A stretch of 64,000 bases of DNA, taken from assembly GCA_036925085.1 (NCBI GenBank), contig JAUPFP010000001.1, forward strand, positions 17,674,842 through 17,738,841, given 5' to 3'. Below the pieces are notes generated by a model. The model saw only the letters and a program-made list of their open reading frames with translations. It was not told the origin of the DNA and made no database searches. The translations under genes were made by a program, and so were the position numbers. Origin of the DNA: Brachycybe producta (lineage: Eukaryota; Arthropoda; Diplopoda; Playtdesmida; Andrognathidae). This document shows, piece by piece, positions 10,301 to 22,076 of this stretch (its first letter is position 1; each line of letters begins with the position of its first letter).

Positions 10301-13300
10301 ATCGTTTTTCTATTGAGCCCATAGACCCGATGTTAAAGAAAAAATGGTAATTTTTAAAATACACAGTCGCGGCAATATGTTTATTTTTCATGCTTAAAGT
10401 TGTCCAATTTTGATGGTTCAAAGTGCAATGTGCACTTTAAATATGTGTTCATCGAGCGATAGAATGACAAAAAAAAATTGATAAATGCGGTTTTATTTTT
10501 TAAAAAAACTATTTCAAAATCGCGAATTTTTAACTTTTATGTTAAGAGGCTATATACATCGTTTAGTTCAAAATTTCTCCGAATGTAGGCGCTGCGATCG
10601 TTGTTGATTGAAAAACGGTTTTGTAACGTTTTTTCTCCCGGTTCGAAGTCACATAATAATTAATTGAAAAATAATTTCGCGTGCAAACCTTCTAAAAAGA
10701 AAACATTGTGAAGCCAGTAGATTAATGCACGTAATAATTATTTTGTTATTGTTCTGAGTTGTTTTTAACGGGAGTTCTTCAAATGTTTGGGTGACGGTTT
10801 TTTGCTCCTATGGGACTTAACATGGAGTTAAAAAAACGTAAGATTTTAAATGTTATTTAAAAATAGAAAGCCCTTTTAAAATTTAGAAAAAGGAATAATC
10901 CTGAAGGCAATAAACACATGTTAAAAATTATGTTTAGGTATTTTTATGAGCAATTTTACTGGATGTTTTTTTCCTTATGAGCGCATACTCAATGGAGTTT
11001 AACGTAAAGAGTTAACAATTTGCGATTTTGAAATATTTTTTAAAAATAAAAAAACACCATTTTTTTGTCATTTTGTCACTAGCTCAGCATATATATACTT
11101 AAGGTGCACATTGCACTTTGAACCAACAAAATGGGACAACTTTAAATATGAATAATAAACATATTGTGTATTTTACAAAGTAACGTTTTTTCTTTAACAA
11201 TCGGGTCTATGGGCTCAATATAAACACGATGCTAGCACTCTTTGCGGAGATTTGTTTCCACTCAGGCTCATGATTCTGTATACATAAGTCTGCAACCAGG
11301 AACGTACTGGAATGGGCGGCAAATGCCCTTTGCACCGGTGGGCAAAACATTCACTTTTATAAACTGCCAAGTGGCAAACGTAAAATGCGTTTTGTTAACA
11401 TGATAATAAATTATATTTGTAGAAAATGCGAACTATATTACTTAAAAAATGAATGGATAAACAAGCTGGTAGGAAGGAGCCTCTCGAAATTATGATGGTG
11501 GCTGCGCATTCATGAAACTGCGAGGCCGCCATTTCCATAAGCTGGAATGCCCGGGAAACCTGCCGAAACATTGTAACCCTTTGGAGCCTTTCAAAACTAT
11601 GACGCCCCCTAAGCATATTGAAACTGTCAACTCCTCGGGAACTTGTCAAAATTGGGTGGCCTTCGACAGCATCTCATAACTGAGTGTAAATTTATATTTA
11701 CCAAATGTTAGCGTCTGCTTAGATCTTAAACGTCTTTACATGTTTGGTGCTGTATTAAAAAAAAATGTTGCTAATTTTTAGTGGCTCGCTTCCCTTTATA
11801 GTATAAAAACCTAATATTGAGACTGGAAGAGGCGAAAGCACTAATGCCTGGTATTGCCGACCTAAGGTTTTGATTTTTTTGCCTGTACGTGCCTGTCTGC
11901 AACATTATCGTGACAAAAACTTAATTTATGGACACCAAAGTGTTCATGTAGTTTTTGTTGTCAAGGCTCAGTGAAAACACTGCTAAAGAAACTGCAGTCA
12001 TACCTCTCTTAAGTTGCTTAACGCTACGGATTCGTTCTAGAAAATGGTATCATTTCTCAAATTAACACTAACCGCATCATCATTGGAGTAAACTCGCTTC
12101 TGTGCAAAGCAGTCTAGTCTCGTCAACATATTTAAGAGGCTGCATCACAAAAGTACTTCGAAAAATCTCCGCAAAGAGCGCTAGCATTTTTTTTTTCTAT
12201 TGATCCCATACACCCAATGTTAAACAAAAAATGTTACATTTTTAAAATACAAAGTCGCGACAATATGTTTATTTTTAATATTTTAAGTTGTCCAATATTG
12301 AGTTTTCAAAGTGCAACGTGCACCTTAAATATATGCTGATCGAGTGATAGAATGACAAAAAATTGGTAAGTGTGGTTCTATTTTTAAAAACTATTACAAA
12401 ATCGCGAATTTCTAACTCTTCGCATTAAACTCCATCGCGTATGTGCTCGTAAGCAAAAAAGCATCCAACACACATTGGCGCATTGCTGATTTTTTTTTCT
12501 GGTTTTAAAAAATTCTTTTTCCCTATTTTTACGAGCATTTTAATGGATGTTTCTTTCTTATTTGGGCGTATTCAATGGAGATTAACATTAGAGTTCGAAA
12601 TTCGCGATTTTGAAATATTTTTTAAAAATACAAACGCAATTACCAATTTTTTGTCATTACATCACTCGATCAGGATATATTTAAGGTGCACACATTGTAC
12701 TTTGAAAACTTAATAAAGGACAACTTTAAATATGAAAAATAAACATATTGCTGCAGCGACTGTGTATTTTAAAAATTAACATTTTTTCTTTAACATTGGG
12801 TCTATGGGCTCAATAGGAAAACGATGCTAGTGTTCTTTGCGGAGATTTTTCGAAGTAATTTTGTGATGTAGCCTCTTAAAGCTTGGTATTGTTCTCATAG
12901 GTAATGTTAAGATAGGTATTTGAATTTGAAAAATTACTCTGCAAGCATCCAAGAAGGCCTTTGGCAGAGGGACAAATGTCCAATTGCAGCCTTGTCAAAA
13001 CCCAAAGATATAAACCCAATTAATTTTCGGGCCAGTTTGTGTGGATAGACTGGGTACGGATTCCCTTTTTGTTGTAACGGTCAAGAATTTACATCCCCCG
13101 GTCCATCACATACAGTAACTACATAAAGCATTTTTAATAGTTGCCTTTCTTGTTCTTTTTAAACCATAGAGAACCTCCAAAAACAAATGCAAAGCTTTTG
13201 GCTGCTTTTAACGTGGCTAAAGGAAAAGTGGCTCCGATGGACCTCGTTCGAGTCATCACCCCAAAGGCCGTACTCTATTCATTCCTTGCGATTGGATGGG

Positions 13301-14551
13301 GAATAATTGCTGATATCGACATTGAGAGTGAACGGTTAAGAGCTTTGGGTGGAACCAGATTCACGTTGTGGGCACTTGCAAGAATCTTTGGTTAGTTTTT
13401 AAAAAAAATAACTCCTTAAACTCTTTTTTCTTTCAGGAGCAAAATTAGAAGGAACATAAGAGTGTTTTTGACACCAAAGGGTAGCGCTATCACTTAATGG
13501 CCTTCCCATATTCACTTTTTACTGTAAATTCGAAAGTACACTGGAAAACGTTTCACACAAAAGAGAAGAAACTGGAATATTTTTTTTGTGATAAACGAAT
13601 TTCGTGTGTTAATTAAAAATTATTTATGCTATTTTAAGGGAGCGAAACGAAAATATATTTCGTGTTATCTATACTTGCTGTAGAAAAATGAATAATTGAC
13701 ACTACAAAAATGAAACAGTTTCAATTTTCATATTTTTATTGAAAAATTCAAAAACTTCAATTATGCAATTATTATTTGGATTAAAATGTAAATGTTTATT
13801 AAAGACGTAGATTTTTTTTCTCTTTAAAGATCTGAGACTATACAGAGGCCGGCTTTCGTATCTACCAGTTGAAAACTATAAGAAGACCACGACTACGAAG
13901 ATGTTAAACAGAGCTCAGAGTACCGAAACGGAAGCCGTACAAAAAGATCGAAAACCACGCTTACTGCCTTCGTTAAGTTGTCCGGCTAAAGTGACCGATA
14001 ACAATGAAGATGATGAAGATGACGGCGAAGACGCTGAATCGCTCGGTAAAAATCTAGAGCTAGCCTCTATTGAGGAAAGAGACGAAAACGGTTCCGAATT
14101 AACGCAGTATCGAAGCAGCAACGAATCTACGCAGGTAAGTAACGCCTGCGCGTTGTCAGTTAATAGCGAATCTCTACTTCCACCTTTGGAAGATGCAGTT
14201 CCAGAAAACTGGATACAAAGCGAAGACGATTACGTTCTTGTTTATGCTACGTTTCAAACGCACATAAGCAGCGATGCCTTTGTTTCTCCCGATGCAACAC
14301 TTGACGATGGAATCATCTGGTTGATAATATTACGCAAAGGAGTGACACGACCACAGCTACTCAGCTTTATGTTAGCGCTAGAAGCAGGGACCCACGTCAA
14401 TCTGCCGTTTCTCGAAATGATACCCGTTCGTGCTTTCCGTTTGGAGCCCCTTACCGAACCCGGGTATCTTACCGTCGATGGCGAAGTCGTCGATTATGGT
14501 CCGATTCAGGCCGAGGTCTTGAACGCTGTTGCTAGAATTATGACGCACTGA
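6758..14551 (+). CDS. SPHK: Sphingosine kinase (six coding exons)
   Basis: ATP-dependent lipid kinase that phosphorylates sphingosine to sphingosine-1-phosphate. Coding exons are 6758-7352, 8661-8810, 8883-8977, 9656-9771, 13170-13390 and 13830-14551. The spliced length is 1899 nt (632 codons plus stop) and every junction is GT-AG with matching phase. Visible conserved blocks: VFVNP glycine-rich nucleotide loop (about residue 213), SGDGL with the catalytic Asp (about 275), PGGSGNGLA (about 303), the FSFLA..WG..AD.DI-type substrate region in exon 5, and YRGRLSYLP then DGE..DYGPIQ near the C-terminus. Residues 1-198 and an acidic stretch in exon 6 are less conserved. Paralogue identity (SPHK1 or SPHK2) cannot be decided. 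The upstream intron contents are MITEs. The exon 1 donor and exon 2 acceptor are inferred from phase and consensus. The start is the first ATG of the open frame. Confidence 0.93.
7489..7703. mobile_element. Palindromic MITE with 8-bp duplication, in SPHK intron 1
   Basis: The 199-bp element (7497-7695) has ends GACAGGTAATTAG / CTAATTGCCTGTG and arms containing ttggctccgccctttttatgac and its inverse. It is flanked by GTTGCGAA at 7489-7496 and 7696-7703. The 8-bp duplication suggests hAT-type mobilisation. Related gcccYtttttatga sequences occur near 24030, 55540 and 57210. Confidence 0.8.
7755..8522. mobile_element. TTAA-type fold-back MITE, copy 1 (SPHK intron 1)
   Basis: Two imperfect inverted arms of about 370 bp. 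The family end is GAGGCTACATCACAAAAT, then ctccgcaaagagcgctagc and ctattgagcccatagaccca. Here the left terminus is eroded and the right ends gatgtagcctcataa. It is non-coding. Intact members are bordered by TTAA, as expected of piggyBac-type elements. Confidence 0.8.
8661..8810 (+). CDS. SPHK: SPHK coding exon 2
   Basis: Carries KLLVFVNPRSGPGKALKIF, the nucleotide-binding start of the catalytic domain. The acceptor is ...AAAAAAAG|AAATT and the donor ACGG|GTTAGC. Confidence 0.9.
8883..8977 (+). CDS. SPHK: SPHK coding exon 3
   Basis: Encodes ...QSAREQVREADL...GIVIVSGDGLVYE with the catalytic Asp. The 72-bp intron before it (8811-8882) keeps both reading frames consistent with the family alignment. 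The donor GAG|GTTCGC is weak. Confidence 0.9.
8987..9608. mobile_element. Divergent TTAA-flanked fold-back MITE filling SPHK intron 3
   Basis: Ends are TTAAGAAACTTTAGAAGC (8987) and GCTTCTAAAGTCTCTTAA (to 9608). The inner arms contain ggacgtcaatgggg and aagaaaataaaat blocks in inverse. It starts 9 bases after the exon 3 donor and stops 47 bases before exon 4. It is not obviously the same family as copies 1-5, but has the same TTAA borders. Confidence 0.75.
9656..9771 (+). CDS. SPHK: SPHK coding exon 4
   Basis: Encodes VINGLMERSDW...IGVIPGGSGNGLAKAI, the second conserved block contacting nucleotide. The acceptor is TTTTTTTTTAG|GTGATC and the donor TCAAA|GTATGT. Confidence 0.92.
9960..10235. 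repeat. Dispersed repeat shared with 18985-19230
   Basis: Shares ggtattaataaagg, ttctcaagaaatgag, tttactctgg and atttttaYctgtttttctt with the second copy in an FBF1 intron. Both lie near TTAA-type MITEs. Class unknown. A 67-codon frame here is not conserved in the other copy. Confidence 0.6.
10247..11262. mobile_element. TTAA-type fold-back MITE, copy 2 (SPHK intron 4)
   Basis: The left end TTAAGAGGCTACATCAC is intact; the right end is decayed after tttgcggagattt. It is about 260 bp longer than its siblings because another element (10542-10930) interrupts it. Confidence 0.8.
10542..10930. mobile_element. Nested element inside MITE copy 2
   Basis: Starts TTAAGAGGCTATATACATCG and includes tttctcccggttcgaagtcacataa and ggtcctatgggacttaacatgg-like blocks that recur at 25725-26228. 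It breaks the copy-2 arm exactly where the siblings continue TTAAACTCCATTGAG. The right border is approximate. Confidence 0.6.
11270..12131. other. SPHK intron 4 sequence without recognised feature
   Basis: Includes an 84-codon - strand frame (11395-11649) with no motif. I see no gene or clear repeat. Confidence 0.5.
12132..12879. mobile_element. TTAA-type fold-back MITE, copy 3 (SPHK intron 4)
   Basis: The best-preserved copy: TTAAGAGGCTGCATCAC at the left, GATGTAGCCTCTTAA at the right, 748 bp, with a complete inverted arm structure. It has no coding capacity. Confidence 0.88.
13170..13390 (+). CDS. SPHK: SPHK coding exon 5
   Basis: Encodes the lipid-recognition part of the catalytic domain (...MDLVRV..., YSFLAIGWGIIADIDIESER, LRALGGTRFTLW...). 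The acceptor is CCATAG|A and the donor TTTG|GTTAGT. Confidence 0.94.
13830..14551 (+). CDS. SPHK: SPHK coding exon 6 (last)
   Basis: Begins DLRLYRGRLSYLPVENYKK, passes through an acidic Asp/Glu-rich insert, and ends with the conserved LVYATFQTHIS... and DGEVVDYGPIQAEVLN block before a TGA at 14549. A strong GTAAGT donor consensus at 14135 lies inside the exon, but reading through keeps the conserved C-terminus in frame. Confidence 0.93.
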
Positions 14552-14776
14552 TTTCCGTAAATGCAGTTTACTTTCTGTGATAATCGCAGTTTTCTAAGGC
14601 TGATTTTGAAAGAAATTAGTTTTGGGGTTTGTTTTCTTTTCTTTCCATTTATTCTCTGGATATTGTAAATTGTAGCAGCTAAAGTGAAAAATGAATCATT
14701 CAACAGATTCAAGAGTCAATGTGTTTTTAAAAGTACCAATTCGGTAGTAGTAAATGTGTACAATTACTACTAGCGT

Positions 14777-15534
14777 TTTAGAGGCTACATCGCAAAATTA
14801 CTTCGAAAAATCTCCGCAAAGAGCGCTAGCATCGTTTTTCAATTGAGTCCATAGATCCAATGTTAAAGAAAAAATGTTAATTTTTAAAATACAGTCTTGA
14901 CAATATGTTTATTTTTCATATTTAAAGTTGTCCAATACAAAGTTTTCAAAGTTCAATGTGCACCTTAAATATATGCTGATCGAGTGATAGATTGACAAAA
15001 AATTGGTAAGTGCGGTTATATTTTTAAAAACTTTCAAAATCGCGAATTTCTAGCTTTTATGTTAAACTCCATTGAGGACGCGCACGTAAGCCAGAAACAT
15101 CCATTAAAATGCTCGTAAAAATACCTAAAAATAATTTTAAAAAAAACACAAACTACAGTGAAGCCAACACATTGGCGCACATGCAGATTTTTTTTCTGTT
15201 TTTTTTTTTAATTTTACGAGCATTTTAATTTTAATGGATGTTTTCTTCTTATTTGGGCGCGTACTCAAATTCACGATTTTGAAATAGTTTTTAAAAATAG
15301 AACTGCACTTACCAATTTTATGTCATTTTATCACTCGATCAGCATCTATTTAAGGTGCACATTGCACTTTGAATACGTAATATTGGAAAACTTTAAATAT
15401 GAAAAATAAACATATTGCCGCCACTGACTGTGTATTTTAAAAACTAACGTTTCTTCTTTAACATCGGGTCTATGGGCTCAATTGAAAAACGATGCTAGCG
15501 CTCTTTGCTGAGATTTTGCGATGTAGCCTCTTAA
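14777..15534. mobile_element. TTAA-type fold-back MITE, copy 4 (between the genes)
   Basis: The left terminus reads tttagaggctacatcgc (TTAA mutated); the right end is gatgtagcctcTTAA. Both arms and the spacer with cagtgaagccaacacattggcgca are present. Confidence 0.85.
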
Positions 15535-16282
15535 GCTAATGTATAGAATGCATAAAATGAACAAACCAAATATACTAAGGTTACTAAAGCTGTATGCATA
15601 TTGGCTTGTCGCTAAAATTATTCCGAATCGGTTATTTTGCACATTGACTGGTATCTTGATTTTCTACTTTGGCGGTAACATTTACTCTATTGAGATTGTT
15701 GTAACTGATCAAAGGGTTTTATGGTTTTAAATATTACTAAGAAAATTTATTTTTATAATCTTACCTATTTGTAATCAAATGTACAATTATGCAGCTAAAT
15801 ACAGGTAATAAATTACTACTAATAATAAGGTATGAATTTAAGATGATTCAGTGTGTAGCGTGCTACAAGGATAAACGTCGGAATGTCAACGGTTCGGAAC
15901 CGGTAAAACCAGTTCGCCAATTACTGGAACTGATAGAACCGGTTTGCCAGTATAGTGCTGCTTCAAGACTATTGTCTTTCTGTCGTAGGCCATTTGAGCC
16001 GTTTGCAGAGTATTTATTCAAATTTAAAAAAAACGGCATCCCTAATAGCCGCAGCGGTAGAAAAGCCTAGTGTGATTCAGGCCTAAAATTATTTGAATTT
16101 GGATACTCCCATACCTAATTGCATTCTTGTCTTTTGTGGGATAATCATTCCCTACAAAATGTATTTCCTACAAAATGTATTTAATGGAAATAATGGCAAA
16201 TTATGAACTAGGGCCTACTTTGTTTTTCCACATAGAAAACCTTAGTTGGCTTTCGAACCTCATAAAATCAAGTTCTCACATA
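15535..16282. other. Intergenic sequence, nothing recognised
   Basis: Frames of 63 and 93 codons (15539-15730, 15789-16070) have no family motif and biased short composition. I do not call them genes. Confidence 0.5.
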
Positions 16283-17123
16283 GCTTTGGACAGGGTGGCT
16301 GATTTTTTTAAAAAATCAAATAAATCGATTTTTTTTTTCGATTTTAATCAGATTTTTTTTATTTTTTTTTTTTTTCATTTATATAAAATATTAATTTTTT
16401 ATGACGATGTTTGCAAAAATTAGTAATAATAACATTGTTAATTGTTAAGTTGTTGCTAAAATAATTGCAAAATAATAAAAAAATGTTAAGAAACATTCAA
16501 ATTTGAAAATAATAAGTTTCAAGCACTTTTAATTTAACATTCTGAACATATAAACAAGAGCTTTGCACAGCCTTTTCAGTTCCGAAAGCAAATCAGTGCC
16601 TCAAGAGGTAAACTGTGTTAAGTCACTTTTTTTTTAAAAAAAATTTTACATCTTCATAAGATGTACAATTTGTGTTATTTAAACAGCTTGTCAAGTTCTA
16701 TCAGTGGTAAACAGTGGTAAGTCCACAGTTTTTACACATTGGCTGCTAGATGGTGGTATACCATGTTAAGTCCTATTCCTTCAATGAAGAGAAAAACTTT
16801 CAAATGACTAGACTGTAAAATTTCGGTTTCGTGACTTAAAACGGTTTACCTCTGAGGTTTTTAAATAGATTACTATTACTATTTATATCTACAGTATATG
16901 TCCCTGATTTCCACCAGTCAATTGGGGATACTTCCTCAAGCATATCTTCGGAAAAAATAATGCATTAATGAAAGGACTACCTCCGGACTTTATTTTATAA
17001 ACATAGAGAAAGAGAAAAATGCAGGGAACTCTTATTTTTATTGTTTAATTTTAATGATTAAATCAATGTGAATTTTTTAAAAAAAAATCATTTGATTTAA
17101 ATCACTGCCACCCTGGCTTTGGA
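16283..17123. mobile_element. Non-autonomous hAT element with 8-bp duplication
   Basis: The 825-bp element (16291-17115) has ends CAGGGTGGC...GCCACCCTG and perfect flanking GCTTTGGA repeats. The interior has an inner palindrome around cctcaagaggtaaactg / gtttacctctgagg and no transposase. A second copy lies inverted at about 34190-35025. Confidence 0.9.
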
Positions 17124-17242
17124 AAGGAGTAAGAAAGCAAATTTTAAAAGTGATTTGGTTATTTATGGCCTGGGGAGAAGAAGAAAAAACTAATCGAATT
17201 TTTAAAAATCATGCCACAATATCTGTTGCACACGGAACGATA

Positions 17243-17248
17243 TTTATT
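17243..17248 (-). terminator. FBF1 polyadenylation signal candidate
   Basis: AATAAA on the - strand (tttatt on +), about 112 bases past the FBF1 stop codon and the first such hexamer downstream of it. Confidence 0.5.
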
Positions 17249-17359
17249 GTAGTTTAAACACTGCAACACTCCTGGAGCTGCCTTGAGTGTTATTCAAGTA
17301 ACTTTCAGAAGAAATCGAAATTGTTTTAGAAAGTAAACAAAACTGTAAAAAAGTTACTT

Positions 17360-17749
17360 CTAATTCAGCAACTGAGTCGTTTGCAATCCCATAAGGTAAA
17401 CATTTTCCTGCTGTAGAAACTCCTGATCTTTTTGAGCTGCTATCTGCCATGCCATCAACATTGGATCCGAAACGTCGATTCGCGAGAAAGGAACAATAGG
17501 ATTATCCATTGTTGTCGGCTCCATCAAAAGAGTTTTTCCACATTTTCCGCACGTTGTGTTTGAACTTAGATTTTCTACTTCTTTTCTTTGTCGAGCTAAC
17601 GACAGTCTCTCTTGGGCCAGCTGCCGTTCTTTGTTCTTCAGAGATTCCATTTGTGTCGAAAACGCTTCTTGTCTCTTGCGAAGTTCAACTTGAAGCCGTT
17701 TTGCCTCCTGTAAAGCAGCGTATCCTTCTTCTCTAGTTTGTGTTGCAGA
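17360..17749 (-). CDS. FBF1: FBF1 coding exon 12 (last)
   Basis: Encodes SATQTREEGYAALQEAKRLQ, a coiled coil with QERLSLARQRKEVE, and the conserved C-terminal tail ending in TTQLLN then stop. The acceptor is TTTTTAG|TCTGC. The preceding intron is only 66 bp. Confidence 0.92.
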   Translation of the reverse strand, partial: SATQTREEGYAALQEAKRLQVELRKRQEAFSTQMESLKNKERQLAQERLSLARQRKEVENLSSNTTCGKCGKTLLMEPTTMDNPIVPFSRIDVSDPMLMAWQIAAQKDQEFLQQENVYLMGLQTTQLLN

Positions 17750-20700
17750 CTAAAAACGAAAAAACGTGCATTTAAGAAATAGTCTATCTAACATTAACCT
17801 CTTTGTCAATTTTACCAAACACATTTCCTCGACTTCTTCCGATCTTTGCTTCACTTGAAGAGCAAGTGCATTGATAGTTGTCCGTTCACTTTCAAGTTCC
17901 AGTCGTTGTAGTTCCAATTTTTGCTTTTCTTTTGAAAGAATATTTGCAAACTCATCCAACCTTTTCCGCTCTGAATCGATGGAACACATTGCACTCTGAA
18001 CTTCGGCTTGAGCCTGCAAGTAGTAAAACAATACTGTAAAGTTATCGTAACCCTAAGAGGCTACATCACAACATTACTTCGAAAAATCTCCGCAAAGAGC
18101 GCTAGCATCGTTTTTCTATTGAGCCCATAGACACAATGTTAAAGAAAAAATGACAATTTTTAAAATACACAGCCACGACAATATGTTTATTTTTTATATT
18201 TAAAGTTGTCCAATATTAAGTTTTCAAAGTGAAATGTGCACCTTAAATATATGCTGATCGAGTGATAGAATGACAAAATATAGCAAGTGCGGGTTCTATT
18301 TTTTAAAAAGTATTTAAAAATCGTGAATTTCTAACTCTTATGTTAAACTCCATTGAGTGCGCCTTTAGAGAAAAAAAACATCCATTAAAATGCTCGTAAA
18401 AATACATACATATTAAAATACCAGAAGAAAAATGTGGTTTAATTGTGGTTTTTTAAAATTATTTAAAGGTAGTTTTACGAGCATTTTAATGGATTTTTTT
18501 GCTTACGAGCGCGTACTCAATGAGGTTAAAATAAGAGTTTGAAATTCGCGATTTTGAAACCGTTTTTAAAAATATAACCGCACTTAGCAATTTTTGTCAT
18601 TGCATCATTCGATCAGCATATATTTAAGGTGCACATTGCACTTTGATAACTTAATATTGGACAGCTTTAAATACAAAAAATAAACATGTTGCCGCAACTG
18701 TGTATTTTAAAAATTAACATTTTTTCTTTAACATTGGGTCTATGGGCTCAATAGAAAAACGATGCTAGCGCTCTTTGTGGAAATTTTTCGAAGTAATTTT
18801 GTTATGTAGCCTCTTAATGACAAAATACTTTGACAAAATACCTTCAGAGACTTAAATGTATTTAAGGGATCTGTTGTCATGTCCTTTGAGATGTTAACAA
18901 ACGTATTAGAATTACTATTGTGTATCTGCCGCATCACTTCTTTCTGTTCTTCAAGGAAAAAGTCCTTTGAAAAAAAAAAGAAACATTGGATGGTATTAAT
19001 AAAGGTGAGCATTGCTCACGAGTAATTACTCAACGAAAAGCAGAGTACATTCTCAAGAAATGAGAATTTACTCAATTTTCATACGAGTAAAAAGTTGCCA
19101 CACGTAAATTTTGTATTTACTCTGGCGATATAAGTCTCACTGATTTTATTGTATTTATACGTGTTGGTGCACGTGACCCACGTCCCCCATCTTTAACATA
19201 TGATTTTTAGCTGTTTTTCTTGTAGATAATTTCTTAAGAATGGGTTGAAATACAATAAAATACCATAAGGTAAAAAAATAATCCACACATAGCAATGAAC
19301 AAGACGACGTTATTTGTATGTTTCTGAGTCAAAGGATGTGTTAGTTGTCCATTTTTTTTAGTTTTGTAAACAAACATATGTAACAGTGTAGAGCAGCGGT
19401 GTTTTATCAATCATAAAACAAATATTCTAATAAATTCTTCTATTCTGAATGACAATTTGTACTAGAGTCTAGTACAGTTCTCGTCAAATACGCAACGCGA
19501 GAGCTACATTTCGTTCAGTTTCCCCCACCACACGCTTCTCCCCTAAGCTTAAATCATTTTGTAATAATTAAACTAACTTTAATAATTTTGTTACAATTAA
19601 ACAACCTTTAGAGATTTTATAAATGGAAGTTCTCTGATCATTAATTGACAAACGTATTTATCTTTTAAAAAACATCATATTAGTGGTCCACGGGATTTAA
19701 ATTTTTGAATTTAGTGGTCCGTGAGGTCTGAAAAGTTTGCGACCGCTGGTGTAGAGCACCTGTTACGGGACTCAAGTCTGGATCCTCTTAGTTTGAGGCA
19801 CATACTGCCTTACTCTAAGAGTATGTATGATTTAGACTAGATTCCTAGCGGTGCCGGGGTTGTTCCCTTTGGTATTTCCTTTGGATGCAGTTGGCTGGAA
19901 GAGAATGAATGAAGACAGGCGAGACGAATGCAGATTGTCAATTTACTTGTTTATTCTACCCAATCATTAAAACACAACAAACAGGGAGGAGTTACAAACT
20001 GTGGCATTGCTTAGCCACCGGACCATTGAATGAGTTATTTCATACTTACGATATCAGAGAAAGGACAACGAATTAGTCAAGACATGGACCTTTATACCTT
20101 GGGCCTGTGTACATCTGCATAGGTGCACCCATTACCCAAGGGACCGCACCTTGACGGGTATACTGCTGATACCAGAACCAGGATGAGATTTATTCTTTGA
20201 GGTCTTAGAAAAGGGGGAAAGGGGCGGAAATGCGGCACTTCGGGTACGAAGGTGAAATACAGGGTGTTACACCTACGTTCAAAATCATGGCTTCCGAGGA
20301 AATGCCGAATTATCCACTTCACCTTTTTCTTACTGTATAAAACCGGATAGTTAACTTCACATACGTCTGCGAACTTTGTAAAACTTTCTAACACGATCAA
20401 CAGGAAACAAACTCATTTCACTAAAAACGATCGTTCTCAACAAAATGTGGCGCATGTTTACTCAAATTAAGACAGTAGAATTTACCCTCGACTTTTGCAG
20501 GTGCAATTTATCTCGTTCCATTTGATCCAAAGTGGATTTCTTTGATTCTTCGAACATTTTCTTCTCCAATTCCAACTTATTTCGTTCTTGCGACAATTTC
20601 CAGACCTCCTAAGCGAAAAGACGTCATTTATAATAATAAAAAAAACGAATATAAGCGAAAAGTGTTTAGTTAATGTGACCTCTTCCTGAACAATGGTCTG

Positions 20701-21993
20701 TTTATGCAATTTTTCTTCAAGTCGAGCAATCAGTTGTCGAAGGAGAGTCCTCTCCTGTTCGTTTTGATCTCGTTGCTTAGTCAACTGTTCTTGCATTGCC
20801 CTCAGTTGCAAATCCTTCGTCTCCAAAAGCAATTCTCTTTCCTCCAATCCCGAGACGTGTCCTCCTTCGACTCGTAACTGCAAATTTCCGAGTTCGGTCG
20901 TATTCGATTTGAGCTGCTCGATGACCAATTGAAGTGTTCGTGAATGACACGTGGCATCGTTCATTGCATCCACTTCCATCTTTTTCATTTGTTGCAGCCG
21001 TTCGATCGCCGATTCGTGATCTCGTTTGATGTCCGTGATTGTTATTCGATGCAGTTCCTTTAGCCTTTCCAAGTCATCGAGTCTTTCTTTGGTTGTTTCA
21101 TCCACTTTACGCTGCCATCGACTAATGAGATCCGATCTTTCTTTGTCCCAACCTTTTTGTTTCTCAACTTGATTCTCTGCAATTGATTCCAGCTCTTCCT
21201 GCAACCTACAAATAACGAAAACACGGCCCTCATTATAAAAAATTAACGTGAAAAACTGATTTAATAAAACGCTAATATACAGATATGCAGTCAATTCATT
21301 CCGAGTGTCTAACAATACGAAAATACCTCCTTATTTATATACCCAAATTTATGATCTAGAAAATTCTAGAACCTTGAATTCCATCCATTTTAAGGTGCAA
21401 ATACATGGGCAATAATCTTGCGACATTTACTGCTAGAATAACTTGCTGAAGTGTTTCCACTGATATATGCAAACTTCTTTGCAAGTGTTTTCAGCCATAT
21501 TTCCAGACATTCGAGACATGAGGTAGAGGCTGTACATTTTTTATCTACTTTTGTAGACATCAAATTCCAGAAATTCATATTGTGCCACCACGTGTGTTGC
21601 AATGCTTTTGTTAAAAAAAGGGAAAATTTGGGTTAGGGATTGGATAAGATGAAGAAGTGAACTGGGAACTTGATCAACATACTTCCGCAAAAAACTTTTT
21701 TTGATTCTAGTTGTTTTTGTCTATTAATTTTGTTTTGTTGTCTGCAAAATGTGTATTCAATATTTTATTCATTCATTCATTTTTCTGCTTCACGATTATT
21801 TGTTATTATTTATTATTTGGTTATTTATAAATTTATTATTATTATTAATAACTAATAACTTGGATCGGGAGAGTGCAAGATAAAGTTAACCATGAGAAAA
21901 AAAAAACTGGTTCATTTAAATTTAAATAAATTCCGACGTGCTTGAACGTTTTTGCCCTTGTTTGTACAGCGTTATACGCAGACAGACAAAACT

Positions 21994-22076
<83 letters not shown>

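Noticed and set aside
14135..14204. Possible extra intron in SPHK exon 6 (GTAAGT at 14135, AG at 14198 or 14204, about 64-70 bp)
   Set aside because: Removing either version shifts the frame out of the conserved LLPPLEDAVPENW and later block, while reading through keeps it.
15539..16070. Small genes in the SPHK-FBF1 gap
   Set aside because: Short frames with no motif or splice context; sequence is AT-rich and between transposons.
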